Shown: positions 1-11,379, counted from the stretch's first letter. The stretch is 64,000 nucleotides of DNA from Halobacillus ihumii (GCF_902726645.1 NZ_CACVAO010000001.1:3916636-3980635), one strand, 5' to 3'. Notes: generated from the sequence alone by a model not told the origin. Numbers and translations are program-made.

Positions 1-120
1 ATGCATCGTGAGATCAATACGATTGGTTCGAAGTCAAATGACAGTCAGTTGTCCAACAGTGTGGTGATGTTAAAGAGTGAAGTAGAGAAAATGAAAGAAC
101 AAGTACAAAATATTGAATAA
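1..120 (+). CDS. yloC: YicC/YloC family endoribonuclease, C-terminal end only
   Basis: Frame 1 is open from the first base and ends with TAA at 118-120. The last 39 residues include INTIGSKSND and finish KEQVQNIE, the conserved tail of the YicC/YloC family, whose members are reported as endoribonucleases. The rest lies left of the window. It immediately precedes remA, as in B. subtilis, which supports the call. Only the C-terminal helix is visible, so activity cannot be judged. Confidence 0.88.
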   Translation: MHREINTIGSKSNDSQLSNSVVMLKSEVEKMKEQVQNIE

Positions 121-123
121 ACA

Positions 124-153
124 TTGAGATTTGCTAGGTATTTTTCATATAAT
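124..153 (+). promoter_or_regulatory. Probable sigma-A promoter for remA-gmk-rpoZ
   Basis: TTGAGA (124-129) and a perfect TATAAT (148-153) are separated by 18 bp, about 100 bp ahead of remA. The -10 is perfect, while the -35 matches four of six bases and the spacer is one base long. Assigned by eye only. Confidence 0.55.
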
Positions 154-252
154 AGTAGTAATACTCGTTTAATAACGTTGTCAGAGATGTATGTGCTGGT
201 GACAGTTTGAGCGAATTTAGTAGATCTGTCTCGTTAGAAGGAGGAAACGTCA

Positions 253-516
253 TTGAGTTTAAAGTTAATTAATATCGGCTTTGGAAACGTGGTGTCAGCT
301 AATCGAATCATTTCTATTGTTTCACCAGAATCTGCGCCGATTAAACGTATTATAACCGTAGCAAGAGATAATAATAAATTAGTAGACGCTACATACGGCA
401 GAAGAACGCGTGCCGTTATTATTACAGATAGCGATCATGTTGTGCTTTCGGCAGTTCAGCCGGAAACTGTGGGGCAGCGTGTAATCAGTAATGATGAAAT
501 GTCAGATGAGAATTAG
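253..516 (+). CDS. remA: Extracellular matrix regulator RemA
   Basis: A small DNA-binding protein (87 aa, usual size 85-90) that in B. subtilis activates biofilm matrix operons and osmoprotection genes. The N-terminus (INIGFGN) and the central SPESAPIKR and [12 protein letters not shown] stretches are family hallmarks. The start is TTG, chosen because GAAGGAGG lies 7 bases upstream and the family N-terminus begins there. gmk starts 12 bp downstream, so the two are cotranscribed, as elsewhere in Bacillaceae. The C-terminus (NDEMSDEN) is acidic and poorly conserved. Confidence 0.95.
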   Translation: MSLKLINIGFGNVVSANRIISIVSPESAPIKRIITVARDNNKLVDATYGRRTRAVIITDSDHVVLSAVQPETVGQRVISNDEMSDEN

Positions 517-1372
<856 letters not shown>

Positions 1373-1382
1373 TTTTACTACA

Positions 1383-1416
1383 AGCCGCGCTGACACTAGA
1401 GGAGAGCGCGGCTTTT
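1383..1416 (+). terminator. Rho-independent terminator after rpoZ
   Basis: A perfect 9-bp stem (AGCCGCGCT at 1383-1391, AGCGCGGCT at 1405-1413) has a 13-nt loop and is followed by TTTT. Confidence 0.85.
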
Positions 1417-1526
1417 CCTTATTTCTAAGTTTTGTCTTCCGCGGCAAATTAGGGCCTTCTCTTCTTTTAACAATGTAAGGATAAGTCCTGCCAGGGCCCA
1501 AGTAAGGTGAAAGGAAATGATGAAAT

Positions 1527-2732
1527 ATGCTAGAGGGGAAAAAGATCGTATTAGGTGTAAGCGGGGGAATTGCTGCATACAAAGCCGCAGACTTAACGAG
1601 TAAGCTTGTGCAGGCAGGCGCTGAAGTGAAGGTCATCATGACAGAGAGTGCTTTAAAATTTGTCGGGGCCACAACATTCCAGGCATTAAGTCGTCAACCT
1701 GTCTACACTGATACGTTTAAAGAACATGATTCAACACAAATCCAGCACATTGATGTGGCCGATTGGGCTGATTTATTTCTCATCGCTCCAGCCACCGCCA
1801 ACACGATTGGAAAACTGGCAAATGGGATAGCGGATGATATGTTAACAACGACTTTACTGGCTACAGAGGCCCCAGTTTATATAGCTCCGGCGATGAACGT
1901 ACATATGTACAGCCACCCATCTGTGATCCGTAATTTAAAACAACTGGATCAATGGGGATTCAAGTTCATTGAACCTGGGGAAGGCTATTTAGCATGTGGT
2001 TATGTTGGAAAGGGCCGTCTTGAAGAACCGCAGACGATCGTTTCTGTTCTGCAGCAGCAGTCCACCCAGAGCCTTTCCTTATCAGGGAAGCGAGTGCTCA
2101 TAACAGCTGGACCTACGCGGGAAAAGATTGATCCGGTTAGGTATTTTACGAATCCTTCTTCAGGTAAAATGGGATTCGCTCTGGCACGCAAGGCTGCAGA
2201 CTTAGGAGCAAGTGTGACGTTAATCGCAGGCCCAGTCCACCTAGATACACCACGGGGCGTAAACAGAATTGATGTTGTAACGGCAGAAGAGATGTACGAG
2301 CAGGTGTTGTCCCATTACGAGGCCAGTGACCTTGTCATCAAGTCCGCAGCTGTAGCTGATTACAGACCAAAACAGGTTTTTGATCAAAAAATGAAAAAAA
2401 CTCCCGGCGATTACTCGGTGGAGATGGAGCGGACGCGCGATATTTTACAAGAACTCGGGGAACGCAAACAGCACCAATATTTGATCGGATTTGCCGCAGA
2501 AACTCAGGACCTTGACCATTACGGCGAGCAAAAACTCGTAAAGAAAAACTTGGATGCGATTGTGATGAACAACATAGCTGAGCAAGGTTCCGGTTTTAAT
2601 AGTGATACAAACGCCTCTGTTTATTTGACGAAAGAAGGACAGCGAGTGGACTGGCCGTTAATGTCTAAAGATGAGCTGGCCGCGAATATTTTACGAATGG
2701 CAAGCGCAGCACTTGTCGGTGAAGAGTCTTGA
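1527..2732 (+). CDS. coaBC: Bifunctional phosphopantothenoylcysteine decarboxylase / phosphopantothenate-cysteine ligase
   Basis: Two consecutive steps of coenzyme A synthesis. The N-terminal flavoprotein half (CoaC, about residues 1-180) shows GVSGGIAAYK, APAMN and the ACGYVGKGRL substrate clamp. The C-terminal half (CoaB, about 185-400) shows TAGPTREKIDPVR, SGKMG and KSAAVADYRP followed by a KMKK lysine motif. The length of 401 aa is normal. The ATG at 1527 follows AAGGAAA by 9 bases. Its stop overlaps the priA start (TTGA), indicating coupling. Confidence 0.97.
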   Translation: MLEGKKIVLGVSGGIAAYKAADLTSKLVQAGAEVKVIMTESALKFVGATTFQALSRQPVYTDTFKEHDSTQIQHIDVADWADLFLIAPATANTIGKLANGIADDMLTTTLLATEAPVYIAPAMNVHMYSHPSVIRNLKQLDQWGFKFIEPGEGYLACGYVGKGRLEEPQTIVSVLQQQSTQSLSLSGKRVLITAGPTREKIDPVRYFTNPSSGKMGFALARKAADLGASVTLIAGPVHLDTPRGVNRIDVVTAEEMYEQVLSHYEASDLVIKSAAVADYRPKQVFDQKMKKTPGDYSVEMERTRDILQELGERKQHQYLIGFAAETQDLDHYGEQKLVKKNLDAIVMNNIAEQGSGFNSDTNASVYLTKEGQRVDWPLMSKDELAANILRMASAALVGEES

Positions 2733-5140
2733 ATATTGCTAAAGTGATTGTGGATGTTGCTTCTCAAAACACGAACCGCCCTTTTGATTATGGCATTCCC
2801 GAACAATTTTCAGGGGTTGTTCAGCCGGGCGTCAGGGTAATCATTCCGTTTGGACCGAGAAAAATTATGGGCTATGTCGTCTCACTGACAGATCATAGCA
2901 ATTTTGACAAAATCCGAGACATTGAAGATGTCCTTGATTTGACCCCGATTCTAACGAAAGAGCTGCTTCAAATTGGCAAATGGTTATCCAATCAAACGTT
3001 GAGTTATTACATTTCCTGTTTGCAAGTTATGCTGCCGCAAGTGTTGAAAGCGAAGTACCGGAAGGAATTGTGGGTAACGACTGAAGAAGATCTCCCTGAA
3101 GGGCTCCAAAAGATTTTTGCAGGCAGAGACGTGATTGATTATGAAGAATTTCAGCAGTCAAACCTGAGCTACCAGAAGCTGCGGGCGTTGATCGAAGACG
3201 GCTGGATTGATGTTCATTATGAGGTGAAAAGCAGGGAAACAAAGCGGACTACGACCATGGTCGAACCGAGCAAAGATGCGATTGAGTTAGAAGAAGCTTT
3301 AGTTGATCTGTCCAAACAAGCCAAAAAGCAGAGAACTGTGATTCAATACTTTCTCGACCATGAACAGCCTATCCCGAAAAAGCAGTTGCTCCAAACCTTG
3401 CAAACGACTGCCGCAACGCTGAAACCGCTGTTTTCAAAAGGCATTTTAAGAGAATACAAGCAAGAGGTGTTAAGGGATCCGTATGGTCATAGAGATTTTG
3501 AAAGAACCGAGCCGTTTACGTTAACCGAAGAACAGCAGACTGCCATCAAACCTGTACTCGCTGCGATCGAAGAGAAAGCACATGACGTCTTTCTGCTCCA
3601 CGGTGTTACTGGCAGTGGAAAAACGGAAGTGTATTTGCAGTCGATTCAACAGGTGATTGACAGGGGGCAGGAAGCGATTATGCTTGTTCCTGAAATTGCG
3701 TTAACGCCACAAATGGTGGAACGGTTTAAAGGAAGATTTGGGTCAAAAGTGGCCGTGTTGCACAGTGCTCTATCAGCCGGTGAAAAATACGATGAATGGA
3801 GAAAGATTCAACGGCAGGAAGTTCAAGTCGTTGTAGGGGCCCGTTCTGCTATCTTTGCGCCTTTTACAAATATCGGAATTATTATTATTGACGAAGAGCA
3901 CGAATCGAGCTATAAACAAGAAGACCGTACAAGGTATCATGCTCGTGATGTGGCAATTGAACGAGGTAAAATTCATGCTTGTCCAGTTATGCTAGGCAGC
4001 GCAACTCCAGCTCTTGAAACGTATGCTCGTGCAGTTAAAGGCAACTACCACTTACTCACGCTGTCGAAGCGAATGAATGAAGCGGTGATGCCGAAAGCCG
4101 AGCTGGTTGATATGAGGGAGGAACTGCATGAGGGGAATCGATCGATGTTCTCCCGGCAGTTGAAAGATAAAATTGAAGAGCGGATTGCCAGAGGAGAACA
4201 AATTGTTCTGTTTCTAAATCGCCGCGGGTACGCCACTTTTGTTATGTGCCGGGACTGTGGCCATGTGAAGGAATGTCCGCACTGCGATATTGCATTAACA
4301 TACCATAGGAGACAAGAAAGGTTGAAATGCCATTATTGCTCCCACGAAGAGCCAATGCCAGCACAGTGTCCGGAGTGTGAAAGTAAAACGATTCGGTATT
4401 TTGGAACCGGTACACAAAAAATTGAGGAAGGCCTTCAACAGTTAATTCCTGAAGCCCGCGTCATTCGGATGGATGTGGATACAACAAGGCGAAAAGGGGC
4501 CCATGAGCAACTGCTCCAGCAATTTGGTGAAAAACAGGCTGATATTTTGCTTGGGACACAAATGATCGCGAAAGGGTTAGATTTTGCCAATGTGACACTG
4601 GTCGGAGTTCTCGCAGCTGATTCACTGCTCAACCTGCCTGATTTTCGAGCATCTGAAAAAACGTTTCAACTGTTGACGCAAGTAAGCGGACGAGCAGGCC
4701 GGCATAAATTGCCTGGAGAAGTGGTTATCCAAACTTACACCCCCGAACACTATAGTATTCAACTGTCGAGTCAGTTTAATTATGAAGCATTTTTTGCAGA
4801 AGAGATGAGGCTGCGAAAGGCGTTTCACTATCCGCCTTATTATTTCTTGACATTGTTTACGGTATCACACCCGAATCAACTAAAGGTTCAGGAAGTTACT
4901 CAGAAAATCGTTCAATTTATGGGGCAGCGATTGAGTGAAAGGGCAGATGTGTTAGGCCCGACCCCTTCTGCGTTAACCCGGATCAACGATAGATATCGCT
5001 ACCAATGCATGGTAAAATACAAGAAGGAACCCGAGCAGCGGAAATTAGTTCAGCGTATCCTTCATTATTACGAAGATGAAATGAAGCAAGAAAACGGATT
5101 ACAGATTACGGTCGACTTCCAGCCGTATCAGCTTATGTAA
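2729..5140 (+). CDS. priA: Primosomal helicase PriA
   Basis: A 3'-to-5' helicase that reloads the replisome at stalled forks. The N-terminal 3'BD (residues 1-110, starting [11 protein letters not shown]) aligns with the family. Walker A is [11 protein letters not shown] near residue 290 and the DEAH-type box is DEEHE near 388. A zinc-binding insert carries paired cysteines ([21 protein letters not shown]) around 505-550. Length 803 aa. The TTG start overlaps the coaBC stop by 4 bp and matches the family N-terminus. In B. subtilis def and fmt follow; here fmt follows directly and def is absent. Confidence 0.97.
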   Translation: MNIAKVIVDVASQNTNRPFDYGIPEQFSGVVQPGVRVIIPFGPRKIMGYVVSLTDHSNFDKIRDIEDVLDLTPILTKELLQIGKWLSNQTLSYYISCLQVMLPQVLKAKYRKELWVTTEEDLPEGLQKIFAGRDVIDYEEFQQSNLSYQKLRALIEDGWIDVHYEVKSRETKRTTTMVEPSKDAIELEEALVDLSKQAKKQRTVIQYFLDHEQPIPKKQLLQTLQTTAATLKPLFSKGILREYKQEVLRDPYGHRDFERTEPFTLTEEQQTAIKPVLAAIEEKAHDVFLLHGVTGSGKTEVYLQSIQQVIDRGQEAIMLVPEIALTPQMVERFKGRFGSKVAVLHSALSAGEKYDEWRKIQRQEVQVVVGARSAIFAPFTNIGIIIIDEEHESSYKQEDRTRYHARDVAIERGKIHACPVMLGSATPALETYARAVKGNYHLLTLSKRMNEAVMPKAELVDMREELHEGNRSMFSRQLKDKIEERIARGEQIVLFLNRRGYATFVMCRDCGHVKECPHCDIALTYHRRQERLKCHYCSHEEPMPAQCPECESKTIRYFGTGTQKIEEGLQQLIPEARVIRMDVDTTRRKGAHEQLLQQFGEKQADILLGTQMIAKGLDFANVTLVGVLAADSLLNLPDFRASEKTFQLLTQVSGRAGRHKLPGEVVIQTYTPEHYSIQLSSQFNYEAFFAEEMRLRKAFHYPPYYFLTLFTVSHPNQLKVQEVTQKIVQFMGQRLSERADVLGPTPSALTRINDRYRYQCMVKYKKEPEQRKLVQRILHYYEDEMKQENGLQITVDFQPYQLM

Positions 5141-5160
5141 GAAAGGGGCTCTTTCGCCAA

Positions 5161-6108
5161 ATGACAAGAATAGTTTTTATGGGAACACCTGATTTTGCTG
5201 TTCCTGTTCTGGACCAGCTTATGCAGCACAACTATGAAGTTGTATTAGCGGTTACTCAGCCTGACCGTCCGAAAGGCCGCAAGCGTACCCTCACACCTCC
5301 GCCTGTTAAAGAAGCGGCTGAGAAGTGGGAAATCCCGGTTTTTCAACCTGAGAAAATAAAAGATGAGTATGAGGAAGTCTTATCATATAAGCCTGATCTA
5401 ATTGTGACAGCAGCCTTCGGACAAATCCTGCCTGAAGCTTTACTCACGGCTCCTGAGCACGGATGTATTAATGTTCATGCTTCTTTGTTACCTGAACTTA
5501 GAGGCGGGGCACCAATCCATTATGCGATTATCCAGGGAAATCAGGAGACAGGGGTTACCATTATGTATATGGTGAAAAAACTTGATGCCGGGGATATCCT
5601 GACACAAGTACGTGTACCTATTGAGGATAATGACCACGTAGGGACATTACACGATAAATTAGCAGAGGCAGGGTCCCGCTTGTTGATGGAAACACTGCCG
5701 CGGCTTTTAAACGGCGAAATCACACCACAACAACAAGAGGAAGAGAATGTAACGTTTGCTGCGAATATAAAGAGAGAGCAAGAACGGATCGATTGGAGTT
5801 TGGATCAACAGTCGGTTTATAACCATATTCGCGGCTTGCACCCATGGCCTGTTGCCTTTACATACTGGAAAGGTAAGCCTATGAAAGTCTGGTGGGCGAC
5901 CAAGGTAAACGGAGAGTATGATCAAGCTCCTGGAACTGTATTAGCACGTGAAGAAGATGGATTCCTTGTACAGACTGGTGACGGGAAAGCTGTGAAACTT
6001 ATGGATGTTCAGCCTGCAGGAAAGAAGCGCATGGATGGACAGGCCTTTTTAAACGGTGCCGGCCAGGCACTGACAACCGGAGAAGTATTGGGGGAGCATG
6101 ATGGCTAA
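5161..6108 (+). CDS. fmt: Methionyl-tRNA formyltransferase
   Basis: Formylates initiator Met-tRNA from 10-formyl-THF. The N-terminal domain has [10 protein letters not shown], and the active-site region is [18 protein letters not shown] with the conserved Asn, His and downstream Asp (KLDAGDIL). The C-terminal OB-like domain binds tRNA. Length 315 aa, typical. It starts at the ATG 20 bp after priA and overlaps rsmB by 11 bp. The peptide deformylase gene that normally sits between priA and fmt is missing, although an enzyme to deformylate its product is still required and must be encoded elsewhere. Confidence 0.97.
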   Translation: MTRIVFMGTPDFAVPVLDQLMQHNYEVVLAVTQPDRPKGRKRTLTPPPVKEAAEKWEIPVFQPEKIKDEYEEVLSYKPDLIVTAAFGQILPEALLTAPEHGCINVHASLLPELRGGAPIHYAIIQGNQETGVTIMYMVKKLDAGDILTQVRVPIEDNDHVGTLHDKLAEAGSRLLMETLPRLLNGEITPQQQEEENVTFAANIKREQERIDWSLDQQSVYNHIRGLHPWPVAFTYWKGKPMKVWWATKVNGEYDQAPGTVLAREEDGFLVQTGDGKAVKLMDVQPAGKKRMDGQAFLNGAGQALTTGEVLGEHDG

Positions 6109-7447
6109 ATATGCACTGCGAGAATCCGCTTTACATCTCCTGACAAGAATTGGCGAACAAGGTGGTTACAGTCATGTGTTGTTAGATCAGGAGATGAATA
6201 AGCGCAGTTTATCGAACAAAGATGGTGCTCTGTTAACAGAAATCGTTTATGGAACTTTGCAAAACAAACGTAAGATTGAGTTTCAAATTCAACCCTACAT
6301 CGCCAAACAAAAGAAAATTAAGCCGTGGGTGAAATGGCTGCTCTATATGTCGGTCTATCAAATGCTGTATTTAGAACGCGTGCCGGATCACGCCGTCATC
6401 CATGAAGCTGTGGAAATATCCAAAAAAAGAGGACATAAAGGAGTCGTATCCTTTATGAATGGAGTCCTCCGTAATGTCCAGCGTAAAGGCGTCCAGGATA
6501 CTTCTGCGATTGACAACAAAGTGGAACGACTTGCTGTTGAAACAAGCCATCCAGCTTGGCTTGTCAGTCGCTGGGTGGACCAATATGGCTGGGACTTAAC
6601 CACTGGGATGTGCAGGCAGAATTTAAAGCGCCTTCCTATGTCGGTTCGGATTCAGCCATTGCGTATATCCCGTGCGGAAGCCACAGCGGAATTGGAAGAG
6701 CGTGGAATTATCGTCAAGGAAAGTGCACTATCAAGTCAAGGGCTCTTAGTTGAGGAAGGACGAATCATTGACGATCGCTTATTAACGGAAGGATATCTTA
6801 CCGTACAAGATCAAAGCTCGATGCTTGTAGCTGAAATGATGGATCTGAAACCAGGTTTGACCGTACTTGATGCCTGCAGTGCTCCAGGCGGTAAAACTAC
6901 TCATATTGCTGAGAAAATGAAGGATCAAGGATCAGTCATGGCGTATGATTTACACGACAAGAAAGCCAAGCTTGTCAATGAAAAAGCAATGTTACTTCAT
7001 CTTCAGTCCATTGAAGCGAAGCAAGCTGACTCGAGACGACTGCACGAACTCCACGAAGTCGAAGCCTTTGACCGCATTCTTCTCGATGCCCCGTGTTCAG
7101 GACTCGGTGTCATGCGGGGGAAACCTGATATTAAGTATCATAAAACCGAATCAGACATCTTCGCCCTCCGAAACATACAAGATGAGTTATTAGACAATGT
7201 GGCTCCGCTGTTAAAGTTTGGCGGAAAGCTTGTGTACAGTACCTGTACAGTTGACCGTCATGAAAATGAGCAAGCTGTTGAGTACTTTTTACAGCAACAT
7301 CCTGAATTTGAATTGGACCCGACTTTTGCAGAAGACTTGCCTGAAGAGCTAAGGGATTCCGTGGGGCTTACTGAGTTCGGTCTCCAATTGTTTCCACAGC
7401 AATGGGATACAGATGGGTTCTTTTTGACGAGAATGGTAAAGAAGTGA
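6098..7447 (+). CDS. rsmB: 16S rRNA m5C967 methyltransferase RsmB (Sun/Fmu)
   Basis: An SAM-dependent methyltransferase acting on C967 of 16S rRNA. An N-terminal NusB-like RNA-binding domain (about 1-140) precedes the Rossmann catalytic domain. SAM motif [12 protein letters not shown] is near residue 250; the two cysteine motifs are DAPCSGLGV near 330 and YSTCTV near 380. Length 449 aa. ATGs occur at 6098 and 6101 after GGGGAG, overlapping fmt. Downstream one would expect an intact rlmN; only a decayed remnant is present. Confidence 0.96.
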   Translation: MMAKYALRESALHLLTRIGEQGGYSHVLLDQEMNKRSLSNKDGALLTEIVYGTLQNKRKIEFQIQPYIAKQKKIKPWVKWLLYMSVYQMLYLERVPDHAVIHEAVEISKKRGHKGVVSFMNGVLRNVQRKGVQDTSAIDNKVERLAVETSHPAWLVSRWVDQYGWDLTTGMCRQNLKRLPMSVRIQPLRISRAEATAELEERGIIVKESALSSQGLLVEEGRIIDDRLLTEGYLTVQDQSSMLVAEMMDLKPGLTVLDACSAPGGKTTHIAEKMKDQGSVMAYDLHDKKAKLVNEKAMLLHLQSIEAKQADSRRLHELHEVEAFDRILLDAPCSGLGVMRGKPDIKYHKTESDIFALRNIQDELLDNVAPLLKFGGKLVYSTCTVDRHENEQAVEYFLQQHPEFELDPTFAEDLPEELRDSVGLTEFGLQLFPQQWDTDGFFLTRMVKK

Positions 7448-7510
7448 AGCAGCCGAATCTGCTCCTTTCATTTGGATAGATGTAAATTGAACCGATTCTT
7501 TTAAGCAATG

Positions 7511-7726
7511 GTTTTAAGGGAGCGTGATTATGGTTATTCTGTTTAAGTAACCCTGAATGTGAACACACTATTGCGAACAGTATTAAACCCTGGGTATTGA
7601 AAAAAGTTTTCCCAACCAGTTGAAACATCACGATTGGCAGAAACAGAGGAATCATTTACAGGAATTAGGCCGCAATCAGCATGTGGCCGGCTTCGTAAAA
7701 AGGAGCGAAACGAAGAAACGAGGTGA
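7511..7726 (+). pseudogene. rlmN: Decayed 3' end of rlmN (23S rRNA/tRNA adenine-C2 methyltransferase)
   Basis: This is the ancestral rlmN position (rsmB-rlmN-stp). The last 16 codons, 7676-7723 with TGA at 7724-7726, read SACGRLRKKERNEETR, matching the family C-terminus AACGQLRAKERxEETR. Upstream in another frame, 7624 onward reads NITIGRNRGII, resembling the NVTIRREHGxDI segment. Further up, fragments resemble IPV..VPER and the EQIF..ILKK stretch, again broken by stops and frameshifts. The radical-SAM domain with its CxxxCxxC motif is gone. The surviving stop supplies the AGGTGA Shine-Dalgarno of stp, which may explain why this end persisted. Family comparison is from memory. Confidence 0.8.
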
Positions 7727-7731
7727 AGACC

Positions 7732-8490
7732 GTGTTCGACTGCTTTATGACAGATCAAGGTAAAGTTAGAAATCATAATGAAGATGCTGGCGGTATTTTT
7801 TCCAGTGAATCAGGGCAAAACTTAGCTGTTGTTGCAGATGGGATGGGCGGCCATCGAGCAGGAGATGTAGCGAGTCAACTGGCCGTGACAGTCTTACATA
7901 ATAAGTGGCAGGAAGCTGGTGCTTTTAACACCCCGGATGAGGCAGAAGGCTGGTTAAAGCAATCGGTGCTTGAAGTAAATCAGGATATTCAGCAACATGC
8001 TGCTCAGCATGAAGAATGTCAGGGGATGGGGACAACCCTTGTGGCTGCGATCTGTACAGATGGGTTTGCCACGATAGCCCATATTGGGGATAGTCGGTGT
8101 TATTTAGCAAACAGTTTTGGATTCAAACAAGTTACCGAGGACCATTCATTAGTGAACGAGTTAGTTCGATCAGGTCAAATCACCTCAGAACAGGCGGAAC
8201 ATCATCCGAGAAAAAATGTGTTATTAAAAGCCCTCGGAACAGAGGAAGGGATTACACCTGATATTCTCACGATTTCGTTTGATGAGGATGACCGTTTACT
8301 GCTATGTTCTGATGGGTTAAGCAATAAAGTCACAGATGAAGAGTTGGGAGAATTGGCAGCCTTTAACGGGGAGTGGGAACAATTTTGCCAATCTCTAATA
8401 CATCTGGCGAATGAAAGAGGCGGCGAAGATAATATCACTCTTGCTGTCATTCATAATAGTCACACAGATTCGAAAGAAGGTGCTGACTAA
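7732..8490 (+). CDS. stp: PP2C-type Ser/Thr protein phosphatase Stp (PrpC)
   Basis: A metal-dependent phosphatase that reverses PrkC phosphorylation. Motifs are RNHNEDAGG near the N-terminus, VVADGMGGHRAGDVAS, HIGDSRCYL, TEDHSLV, LLCSDGLSNK and GGEDNIT, with the metal-binding aspartates present. I chose the GTG at 7732, giving 252 aa, because AGGTGA lies 5 bases upstream and MFDCFMTDQGKVR aligns with the B. subtilis start. A GTG at 7723 would overlap the Shine-Dalgarno. It overlaps prkC by 1 bp (TAATG), so phosphatase and kinase are coupled. Confidence 0.95.
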   Translation: MFDCFMTDQGKVRNHNEDAGGIFSSESGQNLAVVADGMGGHRAGDVASQLAVTVLHNKWQEAGAFNTPDEAEGWLKQSVLEVNQDIQQHAAQHEECQGMGTTLVAAICTDGFATIAHIGDSRCYLANSFGFKQVTEDHSLVNELVRSGQITSEQAEHHPRKNVLLKALGTEEGITPDILTISFDEDDRLLLCSDGLSNKVTDEELGELAAFNGEWEQFCQSLIHLANERGGEDNITLAVIHNSHTDSKEGAD

Positions 8491-10496
8491 TGATGAATAA
8501 TCGTCTCCTGAACGAACGATATAAAATTATGGAGATGATCGGCGGAGGAGGGATGGCCAACGTCTATCTAGCTCACGATACGATTTTAAATCGGGATGTC
8601 GCGATTAAAGTGCTACGCCTTGAACATGGAGACGATGATGAATTTATTGCCCGCTTCCATCGCGAAGCGCAATCTGCTTCAAGCCTCTCTCATCCGAATA
8701 TCGTTAATATTTACGACGTCGGTGAAGAAGAAGACTTATATTTTATGGCGATGGAATACGTTGATGGGATGACCTTAAAACAATATATCCAGAAAAACAG
8801 TCCAATTGATGCAGCAGACGCGATCGATATTATTCGGCAAATTACTTCAGCTATGTCTCATGCCCATGATAATGGGATTGTGCACCGTGATATTAAGCCG
8901 CAAAATATTTTAATTGATCATTATGGACAAGTGAAAGTTACAGATTTCGGGATTGCTATGGCTTTAAGCGCTACGGCCTTAACGCAAACGAATTCTGTGC
9001 TGGGATCTGTTCATTACTTATCACCTGAGCAGGCGAGAGGCGGTATGGCAACTAAAAAGTCGGATATTTATTCATTAGGTATCGTGCTTTTTGAACTGCT
9101 AACAGGACGTCTGCCTTTCTCAGGAGAGTCACCAGTGGCCATTGCCCTTAAGCATTTACAGCATGACACTCCTTCGCTTAAGCGCTGGATTGCGGACTTG
9201 CCCCAAAGTGTGGAGAATATTGTATTAAAGGCAACTGCTAAAGACCCATTTCATCGTTACGATTCGGTCATGGAAATGGAGTATGATCTTGAAACATCTC
9301 TTGAACCGGAACGCCTTAATGAACCCATTTTTACGACGCCGAATGATGAAGATGAAGAACAGACCAAGGCAATTCCAGTGATTACAGAAGAAAACTATGG
9401 AGATGACGGAAAAGAAGATACGATTGTTCATAGTAATACAACAAAAGTCAATCAAGATCAAAACCTTTCAAAAAAAGAAAAGAAGCAAGCAAAGAAGCTT
9501 CACAAAAAGTCAAAAAAGCAGCAGAAGAAGAAAAGGCCTTTGTTATGGTTATTAATCATTTTTCTTGTACTTTCCGCAGCTGGTGCTATTGCTTTGTTTG
9601 TCGTACCCATTTTTCTACAGCCCGATGATGTTGAAATGATTGATGTCGAAGGGATGGAGTATGGAGAAGCATATGGGCAGCTAAGTGAGCTGAACTTAAA
9701 CGTAACACGTGAACCTATCTACTCAGACACGGTTCAAGAAGGACTAGTAGTGCGAACAGATCCTGATGCGGGAATGGTCATAAAAGAAGAGTCTGAAGTT
9801 ACCGTATATACGAGTCAAGGTAAAGAACGAGTTGAATTTGGCAGCTATGAAGGAGAAGATTTTGACAGAGTCAAGCAAGAGCTTAAGGACCAAGGCTACT
9901 CAAGTGTTCTCGCCATCGATGAAAATTCAGAAGAGCCTGCTGGTGAGATTATTCAGCAAATCCAGCCTCAGGAGGATGAAGAAGTTGTACCTGAAGAGAC
10001 GAGTGTTATTTTCAGAGTCAGCCTCGGACCGCCTACAGTGACACTAAGGTCATTAGAGGGGGAGACGCTGCAGTCAGCTCAAAACTATTTAGATGATAAT
10101 AACTTGAATGCTACAGTAACAGAGGAACACTCACCGGATGTCCCTGAAGGTCATGTCATTGGTCATCAGCCTCAAGCACTAAGTGAAATAGAAGAGGGAT
10201 CAACTGTTAATCTCGTAGTCTCGCTTGGACCGAAAGAACAGCCGCCGCGGGAAGAAGAGATCCAGGTAGAGGTTCCATATGACGAAGAAGCGGAACAAAA
10301 GGAACAGACCGTGCTCATCTATTTAAATGACGCCAATCATGAGATGAGTGAGGTCTTTCGGGAAGAGACAATTACAGAAGACACCACGGTAGAATTTACG
10401 TTAACGATTCCACCCGAAGAAGAAGCTTCCTATAAAGTGCAGCTGGGTGATGAAGTAATTGAGGAAAAAACGGTGCCATATGAAGAAGGTGAATAA
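8490..10496 (+). CDS. prkC: Membrane Ser/Thr kinase with PASTA domains (PrkC)
   Basis: A eukaryotic-type kinase sensing muropeptides or wall status; in Bacillus it is involved in germination, wall homeostasis and translation-factor phosphorylation. Kinase domain residues 10-270: glycine loop GGGGMANVY, catalytic K40, HRD 132-134, DFG 152-154, activation loop ending GSVHYLSPE. A very lysine-rich juxtamembrane stretch (about 325-349) precedes a transmembrane helix (about 350-372). Outside are three PASTA repeats and an acidic C-terminal beta domain without close motif. Length 668 aa, slightly longer than B. subtilis. rsgA starts directly after the stop. Confidence 0.97.
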   Translation: MMNNRLLNERYKIMEMIGGGGMANVYLAHDTILNRDVAIKVLRLEHGDDDEFIARFHREAQSASSLSHPNIVNIYDVGEEEDLYFMAMEYVDGMTLKQYIQKNSPIDAADAIDIIRQITSAMSHAHDNGIVHRDIKPQNILIDHYGQVKVTDFGIAMALSATALTQTNSVLGSVHYLSPEQARGGMATKKSDIYSLGIVLFELLTGRLPFSGESPVAIALKHLQHDTPSLKRWIADLPQSVENIVLKATAKDPFHRYDSVMEMEYDLETSLEPERLNEPIFTTPNDEDEEQTKAIPVITEENYGDDGKEDTIVHSNTTKVNQDQNLSKKEKKQAKKLHKKSKKQQKKKRPLLWLLIIFLVLSAAGAIALFVVPIFLQPDDVEMIDVEGMEYGEAYGQLSELNLNVTREPIYSDTVQEGLVVRTDPDAGMVIKEESEVTVYTSQGKERVEFGSYEGEDFDRVKQELKDQGYSSVLAIDENSEEPAGEIIQQIQPQEDEEVVPEETSVIFRVSLGPPTVTLRSLEGETLQSAQNYLDDNNLNATVTEEHSPDVPEGHVIGHQPQALSEIEEGSTVNLVVSLGPKEQPPREEEIQVEVPYDEEAEQKEQTVLIYLNDANHEMSEVFREETITEDTTVEFTLTIPPEEEASYKVQLGDEVIEEKTVPYEEGE

Positions 10497-11378
10497 ATGG
10501 CAACAGGTAAAATAATAAAGGCATTAAGCGGATTTTATTATGTGCTCCATAACGGAACAGTTTACCAATGTCGAGGCAGAGGTGTGTTTAGAAAACGAAA
10601 GATTACACCTCTTGTGGGAGATCTTGTCGAATTTAAAGCAGAAACGATCGAAGAAGGCTATATTCTTTCTATTGAAAAAAGGCAGAATGAACTCGTTAGA
10701 CCGCCGATATCCAATATTGATCAAGCTTTGATTGTAACATCTGCCATACATCCTGATTTTAATTCGTTGTTATTAGATCGATTCCTTGTCTTGATAGAGG
10801 CAAAACGTATTGAACCATTAATTGTTATTTCGAAATTAGATCAGGTGGCAGCTGATGTGTTACAACAGATGGAAAACTACAAGAATTTATACGAAGAAGT
10901 AGGATATCGTGTTATCCTCTCCTCCGTTACGGATTCACAATCGATTGATCAGCTGCAGTCTCACTTAGCTGACCGAACGACTGTGATAGCCGGGCAATCA
11001 GGGGTAGGGAAATCTTCGTTACTGAATTCAATCGACCCTCGTCTGGCCATTGATACGGATGAAATTTCAGAAAGTCTAGGGCGGGGCAAACATACAACGA
11101 GACACGTAGAACTCTATGAAATTTCAGGTGGACTAGTTGCCGATACACCTGGTTTTAGTTCATTGGAATTTGGCGGATTAGAGTTGGACCAATTAAGTGA
11201 ATGTTTTCCTGAATTTGTTGCTGTCCAGGATGAATGTAAGTTTCGCGGCTGTCTTCACAATAAAGAGCCCAAATGTGCCGTGAAAGCAGGAGTAGAGAAC
11301 GGCACGATCGCTAAACAGCGGTATGACCATTATTTACAATTCGTTGAAGAAATTCAAAACAGAAAGCCGAGGTATTAA
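10497..11378 (+). CDS. rsgA: Ribosome small-subunit GTPase RsgA (CpgA)
   Basis: A circularly permuted GTPase that checks late 30S maturation. An N-terminal OB fold (1-65) is followed by G4 (SKLD), then G1 GQSGVGKSSL, a switch region with GRGKHTTRH, and G3 DTPGFS, in permuted order. A C-terminal zinc knuckle is built from C-x5-C-x-H and a further Cys (CKFRGCLH...CAV). Length 293 aa. The ATG follows the prkC stop with no gap. In Bacillus it is a PrkC substrate, which fits the operon. Confidence 0.97.
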   Translation: MATGKIIKALSGFYYVLHNGTVYQCRGRGVFRKRKITPLVGDLVEFKAETIEEGYILSIEKRQNELVRPPISNIDQALIVTSAIHPDFNSLLLDRFLVLIEAKRIEPLIVISKLDQVAADVLQQMENYKNLYEEVGYRVILSSVTDSQSIDQLQSHLADRTTVIAGQSGVGKSSLLNSIDPRLAIDTDEISESLGRGKHTTRHVELYEISGGLVADTPGFSSLEFGGLELDQLSECFPEFVAVQDECKFRGCLHNKEPKCAVKAGVENGTIAKQRYDHYLQFVEEIQNRKPRY

Positions 11379-11379
11379 C

